Of a DNA stretch of 64,000 nt, positions 1-10,600 are shown in pieces. The translations under genes were made by a program, and so were the position numbers. Source of the stretch: Xiphophorus maculatus (lineage: Eukaryota > Chordata > Actinopteri > Cyprinodontiformes > Poeciliidae). Within the stretch, counting starts at the first letter, position 1; the number at the start of each line of letters is the position of its first letter. The stretch is from contig NC_036458.1 of the NCBI RefSeq assembly GCF_002775205.1, positions 310,001 through 374,000 on the forward strand, given 5' to 3'. Below the pieces are notes generated by a model. The model made no database searches, had not been told where the DNA came from, and saw only the letters and a program-made list of their open reading frames with translations.

Positions 1-150
1 GCAACTCTTATGTCTCCCTGGTTCAACACACTTGAATCCAACAGCTGAATCAGCTCCTCAGTGCAGTCAGGTTCTCCAGAGTCCTGCTAACAACCTCATT
101 ATTTGACTCAGGAGTGTTGAAGTAGAGACACATATAAAAGTTGCAGAAGA

Positions 151-282
151 CGGCCCTCCTGCCCTCCGGCCCTCCGGCCCTCCTGCCCTCCGGCCCTCCT
201 GCCCTCCGGCCCTCCTGCCCTCCTGCCCTCCGGCCCTCCGGCCCTCCTGCCCTCCTGCCCTCCGGCCCTCCGGCCCTCCTCT
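151..282. repeat. GC-rich minisatellite, 8-bp unit
   Basis: About 16 tandem units of gccctcct or gccctccg in irregular order. The array reads through in several frames on both strands, so short open frames here are repeat artefacts. Confidence 0.9.
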
Positions 283-1166
283 GGTTTAGGACAAGTCATA
301 TTTCGTCACAAGATGTTATTTTTTACAACTTTCAAGACTCTCCAACAAGATTTTCCACTTCAGGATGACGAGTTTCTAGAAAGGTTTAGATTTATCTTCA
401 TGATTTTTGGATTTCTGAAGTTACATTAAATATATAATTAAATGCAGCGTTGCTGCTTTTTGTTACTTAGCAACGGGTGACGCTGCGTGTTGAACGTGGA
501 AATGTGCCGTGTAAAGCAATAGTGAGTTGGTGATTTAATTTCCGGTTAGTTTTGCAAAATAAAAGCACTGGTAGATTACTAGGAAAGATCCGGTTTTTCA
601 ATCTTATTTAACGCATTTGAAGCATCTTTGATGAACTCAAATCATCAGAAGTCAAACCCAAATATTTGTTACAATTATCTACAGGATATTTTTAAATTAG
701 ACTCACTGTTATGAACTGGCTTTTAGTCAATGTTAATCCAAATAACTACAGCTCTTTAACTGTTCCTGTTGACTTATTGCCTATTTTTAGCACTATGCTA
801 TATTTAACTGTACTACAGTTTAATTATTAATATTATGATCATTATTTTCTTTCTCTCTTCTTCTCCTTTTCTAATGTGTTATTCCCACCATGAGTTTTTA
901 ATACAACTTGAATTGAATCGTTATTTATTCCTACTTGTTTTCATTTAACTTGTAAAGTTAAATGAAAACAGTTTGAGCAGTTTTAAATGTGCTACGTAAA
1001 TTACACTGACATTAATGACGTCAGACAAGGCGGAACGGCCTCCTGATACCCCACTTTAGAACCCTACAGAACCGGTCTTCTGACCATCTGGACCGGTTCT
1101 GGAGTCCAGAGTGACATTTTGTTTGACCATAAAAGAAGTTCACACTCATTTAGAGATCTGTAAAGA

Positions 1167-1168
<2 letters not shown>

Positions 1169-1233
<65 letters not shown>
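1169..1233. repeat. AAT trinucleotide microsatellite
   Basis: Roughly 21 uninterrupted copies of a three-base AAT unit, about 430 bases upstream of the QRICH2-like start codon. The length and purity suggest a polymorphic locus. Confidence 0.95.
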
Positions 1234-1235
<2 letters not shown>

Positions 1236-1660
1236 CAACTCTGATCTTTTGTTTTCTGTAAAGTGTTTAAATAATGCTTTTCTCCAGATGAATAAACTGA
1301 AGTAGTTAACCGACACTAAGTAACGCAGGGTTTTGTTTTGTTTTGTTTTTTATCATAAAATTCCTCAGAAACACGTCGTGGTTTGACATGAAGTTTATTC
1401 TGAAAGGTTCGTGACGAGTTTCCGCTGAATGCTGCTAGCTTTACATGCGGATCTTTTTTTCAGTTTAACGGATCCAGGTTGGATCAAAGTTCCGAGATTC
1501 TCCCGCAGACTGAGTCCAGAACCGGACCAGAACTACTTCTACGGACCAGAACCGCCTTGTTCCGTGTTCCGGTCCCAAAGTCCGGGGACGCTGAAGTCTC
1601 CTCGCCGCCGATGCTAACGTCTCTTTAACCGTCCAGCCGTTAGGTTCCGTTGGTCCAAAC

Positions 1661-4600
1661 ATGGAGACGAACATCACCCTGTTCGAGCTGCTCAATCTGT
1701 CCATCGGTTCCCCTCACAAAGGTACGGTGAACTTCCACGCCCTCCACGCGCTGCTGCTGGAGATGCTGAAGCTGCTGGACCTGCGGGAGGCCACGACCCT
1801 CTTTAAGTTCAGCCCTCCCGGGGACCGAGTGCCCGACGCCCCGCTGGCTGCTCCGGTGATGGTTCTGACCCACCCCTCCGTGTCGGACCAGCTGGTTCCG
1901 CTCAGTTCCGACCTACAGAAACTGACAGACTCGGTCTCTGTTCTGGATGGAACCGGAGGGGACGACCTCCGAACCTCCGGGGACGGAGTGTCACAGGTGA
2001 GGAGAACCCGGCCAGGTGAAGCTCATAATAATAATAATAATAATGTGGATATTAGTAGAAAGTTTACTTTAGTAAAAAAAATATTTAAAGTTTCTTGTTG
2101 AATAAAAACTGAACAGTTTCACATCAGAGTGAAGAACTACAGCCTGGGGCGATTTACTGGGTTTGGACTGAACCGGAACCAGAACCGGACAGCTGCTCAA
2201 TGGCGTGAATACTTTTCCACAGCACTGTAGTTGCCATGGTAACCCAGGATGGCCCTCTAAGATGATCCTCTGTGTCACGTCATAATTATTCCCCAGGGAA
2301 ACGTTGGAGGTGTTCCTGGGAGCTCCAGGGGTCAAAGGTTATATTTCTAATGAAGGTCGATGGTGGAGCTGCTCGGTTCTGCTCCGATTCTGCTGACCGG
2401 ACCAGAACCGGAGCCGGTCTGCTTTAAGCCGCTGATGACAGACAGACGGCTCAGGTGATCTCAGAACCCCCGGACCGGACCGGGCCGGTCCGCCGATCGG
2501 ACCCCCACAGAGCCACTAGCAGTGGACCGCTACCAGCTGACCCGCCGGGCCCGACGGGGAAACCTGCAGGTTAATGAGTGACGGACCTCTGGAGCTCAGA
2601 GCTAACAGAGCAGAACCGGGGCGGAACCCAGACGGATCCGGCTGAATGTTAATCATTTTAAATGAGGCCCGATTAGACCTGGTCTATCAGAACCATCAGG
2701 AAGGTCCAGATTAACCCGGTTCTCTCTGTCCCTGCAGGCCTTGAATCTCATCGAGGAGCTGCAGAAGAACAGAGACGATATGAAGCAGAAGACGGAGCAT
2801 CTGCAGTCCAAGGTGTGTTCATGTGTTTATTGTTCATGTGTTCATGTCAAACATGTTTTGTTAAAATAAAGAAAACAAATAAAAGGACAAACATTCATAA
2901 CTACAACAGATTAATGAGCTTTATGGACAAGAGAAAACTTGTCCATAAGTTACACAGAGGTGTAGCATGCTGTCTCTGTCCTCTTTGGAGTTTGTTTCAC
3001 TTCACCACTCCACCCATTGCCTGGTCAATGCATCTCTGCAGGTCTTGGCTCTTGTGATGAGGGAGCTTGGACACACGCTACACTGGTCCACACTTACTGA
3101 GCCTTGTAGGAGAACACTACAGGCCCTTCCTGTGGCTCCGGGAGAACTGTTTGGCTCTGGTGCCTTGGATCATACAGCTTAGGCCTCTCAAACAAGGCAG
3201 AAACTAGCAGGGCTTCACAGACGTGATCACCAACCAGTTGGCACTTGGGCGGCTGCCGGTTCCTCACTGAAGTCCTCGGTCCCGTCTACTTCGTTCATTG
3301 ACTCCCAGGGTCCAGTTCCAGGTCAGAGATCAGTACAGAGACCTGCTCCAAGTCAGGCAGATTGGGCTGGTGTCCAGACTTTATGCCCCTTTTGGGCTGC
3401 ACAATCTGGCTGACGTCCCCACAGGCTTTCAAGGGGCCAGGGGGCCTGCAGAGTATGTTTCAGTCGATTATTTTACCCCGGGACAGCTCAGCGACTGGGT
3501 TGCACACACTCTGGCCTTGTGAGTGCTGTCCACCATGTCCCAGGGGCACCATCTTTAATTCTGATGCTGGTCCCCTGTCCCTGAACAGGTCAGGATGATG
3601 ACCGTCCGTGACCTGGTGAAGGCACAGGAAATCTGCAGCTTGGTGGCCAAGGGTGCTATAATGTCTGTGAAGACCCTGATGAATCCAGGGGAATTTTATT
3701 CTGAGTATGTTTTCGTTCTGGAGAAAACCGGGGGTCTTGGACCTCTGAATATATATCTTAAGGTCATACCTTTTCACATCCTGATCACCAGGGAAGTTTT
3801 GCAGGCAATTTCGCCTGGCAATTGTTTCACTTCTATAGACCTTACAGAAGCTTATTTTCATGTCCCAATTGCTCCGCCTCAGTGGCGGTGTTACATCCCC
3901 AAGGCAGTCTAGGGGTATTGGAGAGGGGCTGTAACAATAGATAAACCAGGGAAAAATGAAGAGACAAAACCAGAAGGGTAAAGTTAAAGTTTTATTCTTT
4001 AAGAATAATCTGAAGAAAAATCAAAGGCGAAAATGAGAACCTAAAAGAAAAGAAAGGGGAGAGTAACAACAAAAACCAGGGTTTCTAGCAAACAAATCTT
4101 CCATCACAGCACCACAAAGTTGCAGCACACATGCTGCCCAATTGGCCAAGAGGCCCTGAAAATCAGTTTCCCAGCTGGCCTTATACTCTGCTAATCAAGA
4201 GGCAGAGTGAAACCAGCTGGGCCTGCTTAACCTGCCGGAGCTCAGCAGCAACCTGAAATGGGGGGGAAATCCTACATGCAGCCACCACTGCATGTAACAG
4301 GCAGTTTGTTTGTTTTGCTTTCCAAGGGACGCATGTCCAGTTTGGGGTCCTTCCATTTGGATTTTTGCTGTCTCCCAGCGAGAATTCACCCAGTGTGTTG
4401 CAGTTACCCTCTGCCTGCAGGTACAAGGGTTAAGAAACTTCTCGTACCTGAACGACTTGCTCATTTGAGAAGCAACTCGCAACCAAGCAGGCCAGGACAC
4501 CCAGTTGTTGCTCGGTCATGTGAGGAGCCTGGGGCTGCTTTGCAGATTTCTGTGAAGTAGCCAGAAAAACAGTTTGACTACCTCACAGGAGACAATCTTC

Positions 4601-7600
4601 CTGGACGTCGCTGTGAGTTCTGTCTCAATGACTGCTTACCCTACAAGTCAACAGTATATTGAGCATGCTCCCAGAATTCAGACACAACATGCTGCCACCT
4701 CTTGTGCAGTATCTTTGCCTTTTGGGCATGCATCTAGCGTGCTGTCTTTAGGGTTGTTCTCATTGTGGCCTCTCAAGATGTTGATCAATACCCAGATCAA
4801 TACCCAAGTGGGACCAGGTCAAGGAAACTGTTGTGCTTGACTCAACACCTTCTGACCTTCTGACCAGACACCCTACGGAGAAAACCCATTTCGGCCGCTT
4901 GTATCCGCAATCTTGTTCTTTCGGTCACGACCCAAAGCTCATGACCATAGATGAGGGTGGGAACGTAGATCAACCGATAAATCGAGAGCTTCTCTTTTTG
5001 GCTCAGCTCTCTCTTCACCACGACGGACCGGTACAGCGCCCGCTTGACGGCAGACGCTGCACCAATCCGCCTGTCAATCTCCCGCTCCCTTCTTCCCTCA
5101 TTCATGAACAAGATCCCGAGATACTTGAGCTCCTCCACTTGGGGCAGGACACCCACCCCCCCTGACCCGGAGAAGGCACTCTACCCTTTTCCGGCTCAAG
5201 ACCATGATGGCCTCGGATTTGGAGGCACTGATCCCCATCCTGGCCGCTTCACACTCGACTGCGAACCGCTCCAGCGAGAGCTGCAGATCACAGCCTGATG
5301 AAGCCAAAAGGACCACATCATCCGCAAAAAGCAGAGATGAGATCCTAAGGCCACCAAATCGGATCCCCTCAACACCTTGGCTGGTCTAGAGATTCTGTCC
5401 GAGAATCGGTGACAAAGGGCAGCCCTGGCGGAGTCCAACTCTCACCGGAAACGAGCCCGACTTACTGCCAGCAATGTGGACCAGACTCTGACACCGGTCA
5501 TACAGGGACCTGACAGCCCGTATCAAAGGGCCCGGTACCCCATACTCCTGGAGAACCCACACAGGGCTCCCCGAGGGACACGGTCAGATGCCTTCTCCAA
5601 GTCCACCAAACACATGTAGACTGGTTGGGCGAACTCCCAGAACCCTCCAGGACCCTGCCAAGGGTGTAGAGCTGGTCCAGTGTTCCACGACCAGAACCAG
5701 AACCACACTGTTCTTCCTGAATCCGAGGTTCGACTATCCGATGGACCCTCCTCTCCAGGACCCCTGAATAGACCTTGCCAGGGAGGATTAAGAGCGAGAC
5801 CCCTCTATAATTGGAGCACACCCTCCGGTCCCCCTTTTTGAACAGGGGGACCACCACCCCGGTCTGCCAATCCAGGGGAACTGCCCCTGATGTCCATGCA
5901 ATATTGCAGAGTCGTGTCAGCCAACACAACCCTACAACATCCAGAGCCTTAAGGAACTCCGGGTGGATCTCATCCACCCCCGGGGCCTTGCCACCGAGGA
6001 GCTTTTTAACCACCTCGGCGACCTCATCCCCAGAGATTGGAGAGCCCAACCCAGAGTCCCCAGGCTCAGCTTCCTCAGTGGAAGGCATGTTGGTGGGATT
6101 GAGGAGGTCTTCAAAGTACTCTGCCCACCAGCCCACAATGTCCCGAGTTCAGGTCAGCAGCACACGATCCCCACTATAAACAGTGTTGCCCTCCTGAGAT
6201 GCCGGATGGTCAGTCCCGCCGTCCCTCAGGCTCCTCCAGTGATTCAGTGACATAGCTGCAAAGGGTCAGTAGCATACTTCCATAATCGTAGTTTTATCAT
6301 AAACAAATAAAATAAGGTGGGTGAGAACCAGTGTCAAAACCGGGATTAGAACCTCCCTGTTTGGACCGCAGTCGAGCCGAGTGTTTGTTCTGCAAACTAA
6401 CCCTCTGCCCTGGTAGGAAATCCAAGCTGTTCTGCTGAAGTGGACTGGTGTCTGATCCGGTTAGACCCAGTTTATCAGAACCGTCAGGAAGGACCAGATT
6501 GACCTGACAGCTCATGTTCTCCCTGCAGGCCTCGAACATCATTGAAGACCTGCAGAGAAACAGCGCAAATCTGAGGGAGAAGGCAGAGGAGTTGCAGCAC
6601 AAGGTGAGTCAGAAGCTACCAGAACCAGGTTTAGAACCTCGTAGCAGTGTTTGTTCTGCAAACAGGTCTGCAACCCTAGCAGGAAATCCAACCCACACTC
6701 TGCTGATATGGAAACGGTGTCTGAACTGATTGATCAGCACTATCAGGAAGGTCCAGATTAACCTGAGGGTTCATGTTCTCCTACAGGCCTTGAAGGTCAT
6801 CGAGCAGCTGCAGGACAGCAAAGATCTGAAGGAGAAGACCGATGACATGCAGCACAAGGTGGGTCAGAACAAGATTTAGTAGCAGTAAGAACCTGGGTCA
6901 GAACCAGCGTAATTTGACTTTCTTTGACATTAAATTCTTGAACAAGCAAGATATATTCTGCCAAACATGGATACATTTACTGGTTTCGACCAGCTTAAAC
7001 CAGTAAAACCAGTCGCTGCAGTTGTTTTTATTCCTGTTTAAATGAATAAAAATCCAGAATATTCAGATTATTCTCAGTCCTCCTCCTTCTGTGTTCAGAT
7101 GGAGGTGCAGGCAGGTCTGGAGAACTGCTGCCAACGTCTGGACGTCCTGGACAAGGCAGTGGTGAGTCTGTAGGGCTGCACTCTCACCTGTGGGGGTGCT
7201 CTAGACAAAACTTCTGCAGATGGTCTCTGCTTCTGATTTCTACTGGAATCTGGAGTCTATTGTTTCTGAGCTGAGCAGAACCGGAACCATGAACTGGACC
7301 TGAACGAGGTCAGAACTTCTCTCATTCTGTGTTATGGTTCCAACAGGAATCCATACAGGAACTCTTCCAGATGTATCCGGACCCAGAGGAGCTCAACCAA
7401 TGTGTGACCTGGGTCCAGTTGGTTGAGAAGGACATGGAGGTTGATGAGGTAAGGAGAAGAACCTTAGAGAGGAACCAGTTCAGTGAACTGTTTGTCCCAA
7501 AGGGATTCACTTTCAGAATATCCGAAAACAACCATTTCTGGCAGTTCTGATGACAGATCTGGGAATTAGTCAGGAAGTAATGTACACTTCTTGGTTCCAT

Positions 7601-10600
7601 CAGTGGATGTTACCCTCAGATCTGTGTTTCTGCAGAAACTGGTGACTTCAGAGGTTCTGGACCAGCCCTGGTTGGTAGAACAGACTGGACCTGACCCTTC
7701 AGCGCCGTCCTCTGGTGTCCCGGCGCCATCAACTGGTGTACCGGTGCTATACTCATGTGACAATGAGCCGTCCTCCGCTGCAACTGCGCCGACCTCTGGC
7801 ACTTCTGTGCCAGCCTCTGGTGTACCAGTTCCATCCCCAGGTGCCTCTGCACCATCCTCTCATCTCTCAGCGCCATCTTCTGGTACCTCTGCAGCATTTG
7901 CCGATGCCTCTGCACTGTCCTCCCATCCCACAGCACCGTTTTCCGGTGCCTCTGCGCCGTCCTCTGGTGCCTCTTCACCATCCTCTGGTGTCTCAGTGCC
8001 GTTGTCTGGTGGTCCCCTTCACCCAGAGAGCTCCCCCCCGTCTGCTGCTCCATCTTTTCCAAGCATCTCTGCCAAGGATCGGTCCTTGGAAGCAGCAGCA
8101 GACTCCACTCAAGCCTCCTCTGATGGGTCTGAAGGCGGAACAATAGCTGGGGACCGGGGCAGAGCCACAGAACCACAACCTGTGACCTCATCTGTCCTTC
8201 CAGGGTCCACCCCAGAGACTGTACCACAAGCTGGAGCACAAGATGGAGCACAAGCTGGAGCACAACCTGGAGCACAAGCTGGAGCACAAGCTGGAGCACA
8301 AGATGGAGCACAAGCTGGAGCACAAGCTGGAGCACAAGCTGGAGCACAAGCTGGAGCACAAGCTGGAGCACAAGCTGGAGCACAAGATGGAGCACAAGAT
8401 GGAGCACAAGCTGGAGCACAAGCTGGAGCACAAGCTGGAGCACAAGCTGGAGCACAAGATGGAGCACAAGATGGAGCACAAGCTGGAACACAACCTGGAA
8501 CACAACCTGGGGCACAACCTGCTAAGGTGGCCTCCAGCATCACTCCTGCGTCTTCTGCAGGGATTCGTGGAGATCTGAAGAGACCCTCGGAATCTGCTAT
8601 GAGTAAGACCTACATCCTGCAGATGGAGGAGTTTTTGAAGAACATCAGGAAGTTACAGGAGAGGGTCACCCAGCTAGAGGCCCAGACAAGGATTCTGGAG
8701 GAGGAGAAGGTGGACTGGACTGGGTTGGCCCAGTTTATCAGCTCCAGAGGTAATGTTAGCCAAACATCTCCAGGTCGTACCTGGTGAGGTGTTTCACTAG
8801 GCGCCCTGCCCAGGTGACCAGGTGTTTTCTCCTCAGGTTCTCTTGACGTCCCTGGCGGCAGCACGGCAGATCAGGTGCAGCAGCACCAAGCTCTGATGGA
8901 GAACCTGAAGACCGAAGACAAGGTGAGAACCTGTTGCTCCACTCAGCCTCCCATCACTCTGTTCTGGTTCCAGTTCTGGTTCTGATGGGCTGACGTGTCT
9001 TCTGAAGCTGGAGCATCTGGAGGACATGTTGGACAACCTCAGGAGCCAGGAGACGGGCAGCAGCGCAGCAGGAGCGGCAGATCATCCTGATCCAGGGATT
9101 AAAGATCTCACTCAGCAGGTGTCTGACCTCAGGTAAAGATAGAGAACCTGAAACCTGTCCCACCAGGTAAACCAGGTGTTGGTCAGGTGGGCTGCTCTCC
9201 TGTGCAGGTCTTCCCTGGTCCAGGTGGAGCAGGAGGTGGAGCTCCTGAAGGAGAAACAGGCTCAGAGTGAGGAGAGAGCTGCAGACCATCTGCAGGACCA
9301 GGTCAGAGGAGAACCTCCTTCCTACCATCCTGCACCCTTCCTCCAATCTAACCTCTGACCTCTGCCCTCAGCTGAACGACCTGCGGGGGACGTTGGAGGA
9401 CACCATTGTGTCTCTGTCGTCCCAGCTGTCCAGCAGCCTCCAGCAGGAGGTGGAGAAGAAGACGGAGGAGGCGGAAGAGGAGGAGGCGGAAGAGGAGGAG
9501 GCGGAAGAGGAGGAGGCGGAAGAGGAGGAGGCAGAAGAGGAGGAGGAGGCATTCAGCAGCTCGGTGGAGGTGGGCCGGAAGCTCAGCCTGCTGTTCCAGA
9601 ACTATGAGCAGCTGGAAGACACGGTCAACCTGCTGGTCCAGCAGCAGCAGCAGGGCTCAGCTAGGGACGGCCTGGACGAGGACCGAGACATGGGCAGGGT
9701 CAGTCAGGGACAGGGACAGGGACAGTGGCGAGTCCGCCACAGGGACGCGGCCGGACCTTTATGGACTCTCTGTGTCTGTGTTTGGGTCAGAGCCTGGACC
9801 TGGTGTACGACGTCCAGAGGGCCATCCAGGAACTGCAGGCTGAGTGCGAACGCCTGCAGGAGGCAACCAGGAGTCTGCATGAGGACAACCAGCAGAAGCA
9901 GGGACACATCGAGGTAGGCGGGCCAACACCTGGGTACTGACGAGCTGGACTACAGACGCTTTACTGACAGTGGACCGACTTTGCACACCTGGAGACGTCG
10001 TCCACCTGGAAACACTCAGTGATGGCGGCTGCTTCCACAGGAGCTCTACAAGACGGCAGAGGAGCTGCAGGTGAAAAAGGCCGACAAGCTGATGGTGGAG
10101 AGCGAGATTGTGAGTTCTGCTCCTGGTTCTGGTGACCTTGAATCTCTAGTTCCAGTGGAGATGCTGGGAGCTGCGTCGGCGGCTGATGACGGATTTACTG
10201 TCCCCTCAGAAAGCGGACAAGCTGGCCCTGGACAGCAAGGTGAGCCGTCTTCAGTTTGACGCGGCGACGGAGCAGCTGACCTCCATGTTCCATGAGCTGC
10301 TCAACAAGATGACGGGTCAGGAGCACGACTGGCACCAGCTGGTGGACAAGCTGTCCACCGACATGGAGTGCAAGGTACCGGTCCTCGCTAGAAACCCGGC
10401 CCGGTTCTGGTCCGATGCGGAGGTTCTGATCCGTGTGTGTGCAGCTGAACCGAATGGAGTTGGACTCGGTGAAGCTGCAGCTGGAGGAGCGCTGGCGCAG
10501 CATCCTGAAGAAGCTGCAGACGCAGAGCGCGCCGCTGGAGGACGACGCCGCCGGCATCAGGAAGTGAGTCCGGCCGGTTCCGGTTCAGGTCCGAAGTTCC

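Larger units (their letters stand above)
1..1660. other. 5' spacer upstream of the QRICH2-like gene
   Basis: No supported coding region. It holds a GC-rich minisatellite (151-282) and an AAT microsatellite (1169-1233). The last 250 bases probably contain the promoter and 5' UTR of the gene starting at 1661, but I see no TATA box and cannot place a start site. Confidence 0.5.
2738..6858 (+). repeat. Triplicated coiled-coil exon with its upstream intron
   Basis: Exons 2, 3 and 4 (75, 75, 72 bp) encode ALNLIEELQKN, ASNIIEDLQRN and ALKVIEQLQDS followed by similar Lys/Glu-rich ends. The roughly 50 bases before each exon also match (a shared atcaggaaggtccagatta block). The unit that was duplicated therefore included intron as well as exon. 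The elements at 3.3-6.2 kb later separated copy 1 from copies 2 and 3. Confidence 0.8.

Noticed and set aside
1111-1305. An open frame with a run of isoleucines
   Set aside because: It is a translation of the AAT microsatellite.
5498-6136. Host protein-coding gene (212-codon frame on the minus strand)
   Set aside because: The translation is Rex3 reverse transcriptase, and the piece is truncated at both ends.
7616-8515. 299-codon open frame on the minus strand, and similar long frames at 8109-8578
   Set aside because: They are shadows of the 12-bp and Ser/Pro coding repeats in qrich2 exon 7; their composition is purely periodic and the plus-strand exon has correct splice sites.
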